Shown: positions 56,785 through 64,000 of the stretch, piece by piece
Layout of the letters: each line of letters opens with the position of its first letter
Numbering within the stretch: position 1 is the first letter of the stretch
NCBI GenBank assembly: GCA_937868765.1
Contig: CALMNL010000010.1
Location: forward strand, 175,619 to 239,618
DNA from: an uncultured Desulfatitalea sp.
GTDB lineage: Bacteria > Desulfobacterota > Desulfobacteria > Desulfobacterales > Desulfosarcinaceae
DNA: 64,000 nt
Direction of reading: 5' to 3'
The notes under the pieces: model-generated
Database searches by the model: none
What the model saw: the letters and a program-made list of their open reading frames with translations, nothing else
Told to the model about the DNA's origin: nothing
Position numbers and translations under genes: made by a program

Positions 56785-58872
56785 TTAAGCCACCTTCTGC
56801 TTCTTTTCGGCCGCCTTCTTGGCGATCTCTTCGGCGATGGATTGCGGTACCTGCTTATAGGCAGCGAACTCCATGGTGAACTGGGCCTTGCCTTGGGTGG
56901 ACGAGCGCAGCACGGTGGAGTAGCCGAACATTTCCGCCAGGGGCACCTGGGCTTCGATGGCGCACATGACGCCTTCATCCTGGGCGCCCACGATCATGCC
57001 GCGCCGCTGGTTGAGCGTGCCCATGACCGGGCCTTGGAACTCGGTGGGGGTCTCCACCACCACCTTCATGATCGGCTCCTGGATGATCGGCCTGGCCTTG
57101 GCAAAGGCCTGCAGGAAGCCACCGCGGGCCGCGGCCTGGAAAGCCATGTCCGACGAGTCCACGCTGTGTGAGGCGCCATCGTTGAGCACCACCCGGATGT
57201 TGGTCAAGGGGAACTCCAGCTTGGGCCCTTTGGTCATGCAGGCCCGGAAACCCTTTTCGCAGGCGGGAATGAACTGGGTGGGCACGGTGCCGCCGGTCAC
57301 CTGGTTTTCGAAGATGAAATCTTCTTCCGGGCACGGTTCGATCCAGCCGGCCACACGGCCGTATTGTCCCGATCCGCCGGTTTGCTTCTTGTGTATGTAG
57401 TCGAACTCGGCCTTCTGGGTGATGGTTTCGCGATAGGCCACCTGGGGGGCGCCGGTCACGACTTCGGCGTTGTATTCGCGGCGCATGCGCTCGATGTAGA
57501 CTTCCAGGTGCAATTCTCCCATGCCCGAGATGATGGTTTCGTTGGTCTCTTCGTTGACGAAGGTCTTGAAGGTGGGGTCCTCTTTGGTGAAGCGGTTGAG
57601 GGCCTTGGACATGTTGATTTCCGCCTTATGGTCCTTGGGCGAGATGGCCAGGGAAATCACCGGCTCGGGGACGAACATGGAGGTCATGGTCAGGCTCACG
57701 CCCGGCGATAGGAAGGTGTCGCCCGAGGCGCAGTCGATACCGAACATGGCGCCGATGAAGCCCGCCGGAAGTTCGGGAATATCTTCCATCTGATCGGCAT
57801 GCATGCGAACGAGTCGGCCGATTTTGATCTTTTTGCCGGTGCGTACGTTGACTACGGTGTCGCCCTTGGTCAGCTTGCCCTGGTAGACGCGGATATAGGT
57901 CAACTGGCCGTACTGGCCGTCCTCGAGTTTGAAGGCCAGGGACACCGTCGGCAGGGAGATATCTGTTTTCAGGACCACCGGTGCTTCGGCGGCACTCAGA
58001 TCCAGGGCCTGGTTGACCACATCGCCCGGGCTGGGCAGCAGGTCGGTGACGGCGTCCAGGAGCAACTGGACGCCCTTGTTCTTGTAGGCCGATCCCATGC
58101 ATACCGGGGTGAGTTTGCGCTGCAACGTTCCCACCCGTAAGGCACCGATCAGCAGATCGGCCGGAATCTCTTTTTCTTCCAGTACCATTTCGGTCAACTC
58201 GTCGGAAAAGAGGGTGGCGGCGTCGATCAATGCTTCGCGCTGTTGCTGTGCCGCTTCGAGAAGCTCGGCCGGGATCTCCTTCTCTTCGATGATTTCACCA
58301 TTGTCTCCCTTGAAATAGCAGGCCTTCATACGCACCAGGTCCACGACCCCCTCGTGATCGGCTTCCAGGCCGATGGGGATTTGCATGGGGACCGCGTTGT
58401 GTCCCAGCTTGGTCTTGAGTTGTTCGATAACGCGCATCGGGTTGGCGCCGCTGCGGTCGCATTTGTTGATGAAGGCGATGCAGGGGACGTTGTAGCGCTT
58501 CATCTGCTGATCCACGGTGATGCTTTGGGACTGGACACCGCCCACCGAGCATAGAACCAGGATGGCACCATCCAGCACGCGCAGGGAGCGTTCGACTTCG
58601 ATCGTGAAGTCCACGTGGCCCGGGGTGTCGATGATGTTGATCTCATGTCCCTTCCACTGACAGAAGGTGGCCGCTGAGGCAATGGTGATGCCGCGTTCCT
58701 TTTCGAGTTCCATGGAATCCATGGTGGCGCCCACGCCGTCTTTGCCTTTGACGTCATGAATGGCGTGAATCCGCTTGGTATAAAAGAGCACCCTCTCGGT
58801 CAGGGTCGTCTTGCCGGAATCGATATGGGCGCTGATACCAATGTTGCGTACGCTTTGGGTATTGGTGTTCAT
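56785..58872 (-). CDS. fusA: elongation factor G, spdEFG1/mitochondrial-EFG1-like
   Basis: A 695-residue translocase GTPase. G1 is AHIDSGKTT (Ser in place of the usual Ala-Gly pattern), followed by [15 protein letters not shown] (G2), [12 protein letters not shown] (G3) and [10 protein letters not shown] (G4). The stretches [20 protein letters not shown] and [14 protein letters not shown] closely follow the mitochondrial EF-G1 / spd group wording rather than the ordinary bacterial fusA. No rpsL, rpsG or tuf genes adjoin it, so it is not in a str operon; a standard EF-G may be encoded elsewhere. Class assignment from sequence recall. Confidence 0.9.
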   Translation of the reverse strand: MNTNTQSVRNIGISAHIDSGKTTLTERVLFYTKRIHAIHDVKGKDGVGATMDSMELEKERGITIASAATFCQWKGHEINIIDTPGHVDFTIEVERSLRVLDGAILVLCSVGGVQSQSITVDQQMKRYNVPCIAFINKCDRSGANPMRVIEQLKTKLGHNAVPMQIPIGLEADHEGVVDLVRMKACYFKGDNGEIIEEKEIPAELLEAAQQQREALIDAATLFSDELTEMVLEEKEIPADLLIGALRVGTLQRKLTPVCMGSAYKNKGVQLLLDAVTDLLPSPGDVVNQALDLSAAEAPVVLKTDISLPTVSLAFKLEDGQYGQLTYIRVYQGKLTKGDTVVNVRTGKKIKIGRLVRMHADQMEDIPELPAGFIGAMFGIDCASGDTFLSPGVSLTMTSMFVPEPVISLAISPKDHKAEINMSKALNRFTKEDPTFKTFVNEETNETIISGMGELHLEVYIERMRREYNAEVVTGAPQVAYRETITQKAEFDYIHKKQTGGSGQYGRVAGWIEPCPEEDFIFENQVTGGTVPTQFIPACEKGFRACMTKGPKLEFPLTNIRVVLNDGASHSVDSSDMAFQAAARGGFLQAFAKARPIIQEPIMKVVVETPTEFQGPVMGTLNQRRGMIVGAQDEGVMCAIEAQVPLAEMFGYSTVLRSSTQGKAQFTMEFAAYKQVPQSIAEEIAKKAAEKKQKVA

Positions 58873-59205
58873 CGTTCTTTATCCTTTTTGCATTCTACGG
58901 GACCCGTTCGTCTCGGGTATTGAATTCCCTTTTTATCGCCATAAGCCGCCGAAAGTTGAGCTATTGGTATGACTTCCGCTCCCCTGGCGTCGAAAGAGCG
59001 GCGGCGCTATTGTTGAAACGTCATGTGAGGTTGGTTTCTACAGGACAACTATGAGCGTAGGATGAGCATTTCTCATGATTCGAACCGCACTGACAAAACA
59101 AAAACCCTCATCTGGGAACCGCCAAATGAGGGGGTATATGTAATAAAAGGACTTCATTATTTCCTTAATTGATCATTGTCAATAAATTTTTGCATTCGTG
59201 TGGTT
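58873..59205. other. 333-bp spacer upstream of fusA
   Basis: Holds fusA leader/promoter on the minus strand and the NUDIX gene's 3' side. A CCCTCAT/ATGAGGG hairpin lies at 59105-59132. No gene seen. Confidence 0.4.
59105..59132. terminator. hairpin between the NUDIX and fusA genes
   Basis: CCCTCAT pairs with ATGAGGG around a 14-base loop, after an A-run (AAAAC). As the A-run becomes a T-run on the minus strand it could terminate the NUDIX transcript. Confidence 0.5.
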
Positions 59206-59670
59206 TCAAGAATTTGAGGGCTTCCGACAGCGGCGGCCGAACACGTCCGATCGCGCCCGGCCGGAGCGGTATTGGTAATAGTCGGAAAGAATCTCACGAT
59301 GGTCGAAAACCACGGGAGAAGGCAGGGCGTTCGCCTGGAAGATCGCTGCCTGGCGGGCATCGTCCGCCCCCCTGGGGATGCCTGTGGCCGTGGCGATGAA
59401 GACGGTGGAAACGGTATGATGGCGCGGGTCCCTTCTAGGATCGGAGTAGGTGTGCATCTGTTCGACGAGGGTCACGTCGAGCGAGGTTTCCTCCTTGGCC
59501 TCGCGCATGGCAGCTTGCTCCAGTGTTTCGCCATAGTCCACAAACCCACCCGGCAGCGCCCACCCGTAAGGCGGGTTTTTACGTTCGATCAGAACGATGC
59601 CGCCGGCACATTCGATGATGATGTCCACGGTGAGCAAGGGGTTGCGGGGGTGTGCGGCGTGGGAAAGCAT
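59206..59670 (-). CDS. NUDIX hydrolase
   Basis: A 154-residue NUDIX protein with the box [20 protein letters not shown] (GX5EX7REUXEE pattern, E in EET). It resembles ADP-ribose/NADH pyrophosphatase-type enzymes in the N-terminal layout, but the substrate cannot be read from sequence. It follows the response regulator gene in the same direction. Confidence 0.88.
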   Translation of the reverse strand: MLSHAAHPRNPLLTVDIIIECAGGIVLIERKNPPYGWALPGGFVDYGETLEQAAMREAKEETSLDVTLVEQMHTYSDPRRDPRHHTVSTVFIATATGIPRGADDARQAAIFQANALPSPVVFDHREILSDYYQYRSGRARSDVFGRRCRKPSNS

Positions 59671-59694
59671 GCATGGGCCTCTGGTATGAAGTTT

Positions 59695-60186
59695 TCAGGC
59701 TTCGTCATCAATGATGACCACCCCGTCGGAATCGCGCCTGACCTGGGTGATGCCTGGCGCTTGCTTTTCAAGGGAGTCAAGCAGGGGATTGCGTTCATCG
59801 GGTTTGAGCCTGGTACGGTGGGCCAGCGCAGCCCGCACGGCGGCGTGCAACTCGTGGCTGGTGCACGGTTTGGTCAAAAAGCGGAAGATTTCACCTTCGT
59901 TAATCGCCTTGATGGCCGATTCCACCGAGGCATAACCGGTGAGAATGATGCGCACCGTCTCCGGCCAACGTTCCCGTACGATGGATAGAAACTCCGAGCC
60001 GGGCATGCCGGGCATGCGTTCGTCGGATATCACCACTTCCACTTTTTGGCGTTCCAGCTGGTCCAGGGCCTCGTGGGCCGATTGGGCGGTGAGAACCAGG
60101 TAGGGCGCTTGGGAGAGGAGCTTTTTGAGACTGCTGAGCACCATGGCCTGATCATCGACAACTAAAATGGTGGCGATGGCTTGCAT
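59695..60186 (-). CDS. single-domain response regulator
   Basis: A 163-residue receiver-domain protein with no DNA-binding output. The acidic pair is VVDDQ (10-11), the phospho-acceptor Asp is in VVISDERMPGM, Thr in ILTGYA and Lys in FLTKPC. A 40-residue C-terminal tail follows. ATG 60186 chosen; the frame extends upstream without good start. No kinase adjoins; it is divergent from the CoA-transferase gene. Confidence 0.88.
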   Translation of the reverse strand: MQAIATILVVDDQAMVLSSLKKLLSQAPYLVLTAQSAHEALDQLERQKVEVVISDERMPGMPGSEFLSIVRERWPETVRIILTGYASVESAIKAINEGEIFRFLTKPCTSHELHAAVRAALAHRTRLKPDERNPLLDSLEKQAPGITQVRRDSDGVVIIDDEA

Positions 60187-60353
60187 GGCATTTTTCCGGG
60201 TTTTTTTTAGGATTTCCTTTAAACTACAAATAACCATCAACCAGCGCAAGCTGTCAATCCTTTTCCCGTGCAATTGTATCCTTGACTATCTTTGGAATTT
60301 TGGGGCAAAAAGACCCTTTATGGTCAATCATGGTGCCCCTAAAGGAGATGAGA

Positions 60354-62261
60354 ATGGATCTCAAGGCGTATTGCCCTGACAAAGTGATCACCGCCCATGA
60401 GGCGCTTTCAAAGATAAAGAACGGCAGCCGCATTTTCATCGGCACCGGCTGTGGCGAGCCACAGCATCTGATTCGCACCATGGTGGGCAGTTCCACCTTG
60501 CAGGATGCAGTGATTTATCAAATGCTCTCCATCACTCTGTCCAAATATGTGGATGACCCGAATTTTCTCAGGCGTTTCGCGCTGAAGCTGTTCTTTATAA
60601 GCACCAGCATGCGCAAGGCCGCGTTCGAAGGCAAGATCGACTATCTGCCGGCCTACCTCTCCCAGATCCCCAACATGTTCGCCAGCCATCGCATCGGCTT
60701 GGACGTGGCCCTGGTGCAGGTGAGCCCACCGGATCGCTTCGGTTACTGCAGTCTGGGGGTTTCTGTGGATATTACCAAAGCCGGTTTGAAATCCGCCCGC
60801 CTGGTAATCGCCCAGGTGAACCCGCGCATGCCGCGCACCTGGGGCGATTGCTTCGTACATGTAGACGACATCGACTTCTTCGTGCCGTTTGAAGAGCCGC
60901 TGGTGGAATCGGTCTCGGTGACCAAAAACCACGAGGTGATCACCCGCATCGGTTACTATGTCAACCAGCTGGTGGAAGATGGCGCCACCATTCAGGTCGG
61001 CTTCGGCCATCTACCCAATGCCATCCTGTCCCATCTCATGGACAAGAAGGACTTGGGGGTGCACACCCAGGTGATCACCGACTCCTTCCTGCCCCTGCTG
61101 CAAAAAAACGTGATCAACAACCGCAAGAAGACGCTGCTCCCCGGACGGGTGGTGGCATCGCTCTGCATGGGATCCGAAAAGCTTTACAATTACGTGCACG
61201 ACAACCCCCGGTTTTACTTCCGTCCCTCGGATTTCGTGAGCGATCCGACCGTGATCGCCCGCAACGATCACCTGATCTCCATTTCGTCGGCTCTGGAGGT
61301 GGACCTCACCGGCCAGGTGTGCAGCGACTCCATGGGCTACCTGTTTTACAGCGGCATCGGCGACCAGGTGGATTTCTTGCGCGGCAGCGCCATGTCCAAG
61401 GGGGGCTTCACCATCATCGCCCTGCCTTCCACGGCCCAGGGCGGCCGGGTGTCGCGCATCGTGCCCAGTCTGAGCGAAGGCGCGGGCGTGGCCACCACCC
61501 GCGGGGACGTGAACTTCGTGGTCACCGAATACGGCATTGCCGAGCTCAAGGGCAAGAGCATCTACCAGCGGGTCATGGAACTGGCCCAGATCGCCCATCC
61601 CAAGTTCAGGGAAGAGTTGATCGATGTGGCCAAGAAACGCCATTACATATTTGCCGATCAGCTGCCGCCGGCCCAGGACGACTTGATCTTCCTGGAAGGG
61701 TATAAATCGCGGGTCACCCTGCGCAACGGCAAGGTGATCGAGTTCCGGCCGCTGCTGCCTTCAGATGAATTTGCCTACCGCAACTTTTTTTATTCCCTGA
61801 AAGAAGAGACCATCTATCTGCGCTTTTTCTACAAAATGAAGCTCTTCTCCCACGAACATGCCCAGCAGCAGTGGGCCAGCGTCGACTACCGCAAGAATAT
61901 GTCCATCATCGGCCTCATCCAGAGAGCCGGCTTCCAGGAGATCGTGGCCATCGGATCGTATGCGGACGAGGGGACCGGCCGGGCGGAGGTGGCTTTCGTG
62001 GTGCGCGAAGACTTTCAGGGGATGGGTGTCTCCTCGCACATGTTGCCGTTGCTGGAGCGTATCGCCAGGGAAAACGGCTTTCATGGGTTCGTGGCCACCG
62101 TGCTCAAGGAGAATAAATCCATGATGCGGGTCTTCAAGAAAAGATATCCCAATGCCAAGGTGGATATGGGCGGTGGCATCGACAATACCATCATCATGGA
62201 TTTCAACCTGGAGCAGGCCGACCCGGCTATTTCCGGCAAGGCCCAGGAGCAAGCGGGCTGA
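60354..62261 (+). CDS. acetyl-CoA hydrolase/transferase fused to a GNAT domain
   Basis: A 635-residue bifunctional protein. Residues about 1-430 are a CoA transferase/acetyl-CoA hydrolase (GTGCGEPQHL N-terminal, GVATTRGDVNFVVTEYGIAEL with active-site-region Glu). Residues about 460-620 are a GNAT acetyltransferase (REDFQGMGVSSHMLPLLERI, acetyl-CoA loop). The fusion is known in other anaerobes and is thought to connect CoA-ester chemistry with protein acetylation or acetyl-CoA sensing. Start ATG 60354 has AAAGGAG six bases upstream. rsmG follows at once. Confidence 0.86.
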   Translation: MDLKAYCPDKVITAHEALSKIKNGSRIFIGTGCGEPQHLIRTMVGSSTLQDAVIYQMLSITLSKYVDDPNFLRRFALKLFFISTSMRKAAFEGKIDYLPAYLSQIPNMFASHRIGLDVALVQVSPPDRFGYCSLGVSVDITKAGLKSARLVIAQVNPRMPRTWGDCFVHVDDIDFFVPFEEPLVESVSVTKNHEVITRIGYYVNQLVEDGATIQVGFGHLPNAILSHLMDKKDLGVHTQVITDSFLPLLQKNVINNRKKTLLPGRVVASLCMGSEKLYNYVHDNPRFYFRPSDFVSDPTVIARNDHLISISSALEVDLTGQVCSDSMGYLFYSGIGDQVDFLRGSAMSKGGFTIIALPSTAQGGRVSRIVPSLSEGAGVATTRGDVNFVVTEYGIAELKGKSIYQRVMELAQIAHPKFREELIDVAKKRHYIFADQLPPAQDDLIFLEGYKSRVTLRNGKVIEFRPLLPSDEFAYRNFFYSLKEETIYLRFFYKMKLFSHEHAQQQWASVDYRKNMSIIGLIQRAGFQEIVAIGSYADEGTGRAEVAFVVREDFQGMGVSSHMLPLLERIARENGFHGFVATVLKENKSMMRVFKKRYPNAKVDMGGGIDNTIIMDFNLEQADPAISGKAQEQAG

Positions 62262-62263
62262 AC

Positions 62264-62935
62264 ATGATGCCGGGATCCCAGCAGTGGTGCGCCCTGCTGG
62301 CGAAGGGCGCACTGGAGGCGGGCCTGCCGCTCCAGCTGAATCACATCGAACTCATGGGGCGGCACGCCCGGGCGCTCCTGGAATGGAATCGCAACATCAA
62401 TCTGACGGCCATTACCGATCCGGCGGACGTGGCGGTCAAACACTTCCTGGATGCCATTGTTCCCAGCCATCATATTCCCTGGGAAGGGGAGTTGCTGGAC
62501 ATCGGCACCGGCGGCGGATTTCCCGGCATTCCGCTTAAAATTCTGCGACCGGACCAGCCCATGACCCTCATCGATGGCTCTCGCAAAAAGATCAATTTCG
62601 TCAAGCACGCCATTCGAATTCTTTGCCTGGAAAAGATCGAAGCCCTTCAAGCCAGGGCCGAAGACCTCGCGGACCGACCGGAAAACAGGGGCCGCTTCGA
62701 CGTAGTTGTCAGCCGGGCCGTTTCCGATCTGGCGGTTATGGCGCGATTGGCGCTTCCCTTGCTGGCGCCGCAAGGCAAACTTTTGCTCTACCAGGGCCCC
62801 AGTGAAAGCCCGCGCCAGGCAGATGCCGCGATGCTATTGGCCCCTTCCTTGACCCTCATGACAAAGGTGGAATACCGGCTGCCTGTCCTGGGGGATCAGC
62901 GCACCCTGCTCGTGATTGGCAAGACGGTAAGCTGA
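62264..62935 (+). CDS. rsmG: 16S rRNA (guanine-527 N7) methyltransferase RsmG
   Basis: A 223-residue SAM-dependent methyltransferase for G527 of 16S rRNA. The SAM loop is LLDIGTGGGFPGIPLK and the VVSRAVSDLAVMARL motif follows. It starts two bases after the preceding stop, so it is translationally coupled to the CoA-transferase/GNAT gene; no separate SD. No mnmG or parA genes, its usual partners, adjoin it. Confidence 0.92.
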   Translation: MMPGSQQWCALLAKGALEAGLPLQLNHIELMGRHARALLEWNRNINLTAITDPADVAVKHFLDAIVPSHHIPWEGELLDIGTGGGFPGIPLKILRPDQPMTLIDGSRKKINFVKHAIRILCLEKIEALQARAEDLADRPENRGRFDVVVSRAVSDLAVMARLALPLLAPQGKLLLYQGPSESPRQADAAMLLAPSLTLMTKVEYRLPVLGDQRTLLVIGKTVS

Positions 62936-63093
62936 GACGTTCCCCGGCTGTTACTTTCATCGACAACGACTGTCTTCTTTATTGAACAGCCCTCAGCCGG
63001 CATCGGCCCATCGGCGTGTCGGGCTATGGCGGTGCTCTGTTTAATATTCTGAAGTTTATATTGAAATTAATACCGCAAACTTTTTGTAGAGAA

Positions 63094-63109
63094 TGGCACC
63101 TGCTTTGCT
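63094..63109 (+). promoter_or_regulatory. sigma-54 promoter
   Basis: TGGCAC (63094-63099), five bases, TTGCT (63105-63109): an exact -24/-12 match with ideal spacing. The expected start is about 12 bases past the GC, near 63119-63121, immediately before the riboswitch. AT-rich DNA upstream could bind an activator or IHF. Confidence 0.85.
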
Positions 63110-63134
63110 ATATATGGCGCAGGAGTCAGTTCAG

Positions 63135-63245
63135 TAGGAACGGCCCGAAACGGCAAACCACTCCGAAAGGGTGGGACGCAAAGCCACTGGCCTAAATCTT
63201 CTGAAATCCGGAAGACAGGGTAGCAGGGTTGCCGAAGGCGTCAGT
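63135..63245 (+). promoter_or_regulatory. c-di-GMP-I (GEMM-I) riboswitch
   Basis: The conserved core is recognisable: GGCAAACC (63153-63160), a GAAA-capped stem, GGGACGCAAAGCC (63173-63185), CTGGCCTAAA and GTAGCAGGGTTGCCGAAG. The base aligned to G20 of the Vc2 aptamer is G, which favours c-di-GMP over cGAMP; the adenine stacking between the bases (A47) is also kept. Boundaries are approximate. It precedes a secreted repeat protein gene, a usual target class. Confidence 0.9.
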
Positions 63246-63297
63246 GCACCGAAGTGGATGCATCGACTGCCTAACAAATGCATCTCGGAGGTTGCAC
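63244..63297 (+). promoter_or_regulatory. expression-platform hairpin over the SD
   Basis: GTGCACC (63244-63250) can pair with GGTTGCAC (63290-63297, one bulged T), and inside it GATGCAT (63257-63263) pairs exactly with ATGCATC (63278-63284). The SD (CGGAGG, 63286-63291) lies in or next to the helix, so folding would block translation. Confidence 0.55.
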
Positions 63298-64000
63298 ATG
63301 TTCCCCCACCGCGTTTCCACCGCCCAATGCCTGGCTTTATCAATCCTGGTCTTGGCGCTCTTCCTCTGCTTTCACGGTCCGGCCCAAGCGGCCCAGGTGA
63401 GCCTGGCCTGGGACGCCAATGATCCCACGCCCGATGGATACCGTCTTTATCAGAGAACCGCAGGCGGCACCTACGACTACAACGCCCCGATTTGGAGCGG
63501 CACAGCCACGACCTGCTCTCTGACCAACCTGGCGGACAGCACTACCTATTACTTTGTGGTGCGCGCCTTCACCGGAACCGATGTCAGCGGCGATTCCAAT
63601 GAGGCGACCTTCCGCTACGATCCTCCAACGCCGACCACTTACACCATTACCGCGACAGCCGGCAGCAACGGCACGATTTCGCCCCTGGGCGGGACCAGTG
63701 TAGCCTCCGGGAACAGCCAGAGCTACACGATCACGCCCGGCAGCGGTTACCAGATCGCCAGCGTGCTGGTGGACGGCGTATCGGTGGGCGCGGTGTCGAG
63801 CTACACCTTCAGCGCGGTGAGCGCCAACCACAGCATCAGCGCCACCTTCTCGGCACTCACCTACACGATCAGCGCGTCGGCGGGCAGCAACGGTACGATC
63901 ACGCCGGCAGGCAGCCGCAGCGTGACCTACGGCGGCAGCCAGAGTTACACGATCACGCCCGGCAGCGGTTACCAGATCGCCAGCGTGCTGGTGGACGGCG
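63298..64000 (+). CDS. secreted Fn3 and repeat-domain surface protein (partial, 3' end outside window)
   Basis: At least 234 residues of a probable extracellular adhesin-like protein, cut by the window end. An N-terminal signal peptide (about 1-31, cleavage near PAQA) is followed by a fibronectin type III domain (about 32-107, SLAWDAND to SNEATFRY) and then 74-residue repeats (YTITATAGSNGTISP, SYTITPGSGYQIASVLVDG, NHSISATF), a bacterial beta-rich repeat class. The SD CGGAGG sits seven bases before the ATG. The upstream sigma-54 promoter and c-di-GMP-I riboswitch indicate control by a surface-attachment signal. The total length cannot be judged. Confidence 0.85.
   Translation, partial: MFPHRVSTAQCLALSILVLALFLCFHGPAQAAQVSLAWDANDPTPDGYRLYQRTAGGTYDYNAPIWSGTATTCSLTNLADSTTYYFVVRAFTGTDVSGDSNEATFRYDPPTPTTYTITATAGSNGTISPLGGTSVASGNSQSYTITPGSGYQIASVLVDGVSVGAVSSYTFSAVSANHSISATFSALTYTISASAGSNGTITPAGSRSVTYGGSQSYTITPGSGYQIASVLVDG
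63640..64000 (+). repeat. tandem 222-bp coding repeats (74 residues each), continuing beyond the window
   Basis: Unit 1 is 63640-63861 and unit 2 starts at 63862; the spacing is exactly 222 bases. Segments such as 63721-63778 and 63943-64000 are almost identical, which suggests recent duplication and possible repeat-number variation. The unit encodes one beta-rich repeat of the surface protein. Confidence 0.88.

Larger units (their letters stand above)
62936..63297 (+). other. 362-bp control region with sigma-54 promoter, riboswitch and start hairpin
   Basis: A non-coding block that holds, in order, AT-rich sequence (63035-63085), a sigma-54 promoter (63094-63109), a c-di-GMP-I riboswitch (about 63135-63245) and a stem-loop next to the SD (63244-63297). 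Components are listed separately. Confidence 0.8.

Noticed and set aside
56098..57171. Plus-strand open frame opposite the ATPase and fusA
   Set aside because: Spans two genes of the other strand, His/Gly-rich shadow composition, no SD.
59077..59086. GATTCGAACC resembling a tRNA T-loop on the minus strand
   Set aside because: The flanking bases cannot form the T-stem, and no anticodon arm or acceptor stem is found nearby.

Overview
The window reads as chromosomal core DNA of a sulfate-reducing deltaproteobacterium (Desulfobacterota, most likely the Desulfobacteraceae/Desulfosarcinaceae side; placement inferred). The strongest marker is a complete qrcABCD operon, the menaquinone reductase fed by periplasmic cytochrome c3 in sulfate reducers. 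It sits directly behind a system II cytochrome c maturation pair (ResB, CcsA). An EF-G of the spirochaete/planctomycete/delta type related to mitochondrial EF-G1 and abundant c-di-GMP parts (two PilZ proteins, a GEMM-I riboswitch) agree. I see no rRNA, tRNA, CRISPR array, insertion sequence, phage or integrase.

Layout. 1-7 kb: PpiD-like periplasmic chaperone, small zinc-ribbon membrane protein, PiT/DUF47 phosphate uptake pair, UvrD/PcrA-type helicase. 7-11 kb: Lys/Ala-rich DNA-binding protein with a strong terminator, then an M16 lipoprotein peptidase. 11-19 kb: resB-ccsA, then qrcABCD plus a 53-residue membrane ORF. 19-25.7 kb: murA, eno, a LolA-like protein, pyrG, khpA. 26-33.6 kb: YkgJ-type protein, orphan branched-chain-type binding protein, a GAF histidine kinase with two H-box-like segments, HEAT-like and Cys/His-rich proteins, PilZ, radC, a tiny acidic protein. 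33.7-41 kb: fused HisH-HisF, truC, archaemetzincin-like protease, MocR-type regulator divergent from pdxS-pdxT, lgt. 41-48.5 kb: PilZ, then MCP, CheW, HAMP protein, multi-pass coiled-coil membrane protein and VWA lipoprotein. 48.5-56 kb: tRNA thiolation operon (NIL-ferredoxin, mnmA, mtaB), then an envelope lipid/protease operon (acyltransferase-hydrolase fusion, M48 protease, alpha/beta hydrolase). 56-63 kb: RecA-like ATPase, fusA, NUDIX, response regulator, CoA-transferase/GNAT fusion, rsmG. 63-64 kb: a sigma-54 promoter, a c-di-GMP-I riboswitch and the start of a secreted Fn3/repeat protein cut off by the window end.

The most notable items are: the sigma-54 promoter plus riboswitch plus start-site hairpin controlling a repeat-rich exported protein; the chemoreceptor-to-VWA cassette, whose last two genes match no family I know; the fifth small ORF of the qrc operon; a eukaryote-like HisHF fusion; and a PdxR-like regulator lacking the canonical PLP lysine. 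Gene calls rest on recognisable motifs and on reading the protein sequences; no database search was run.
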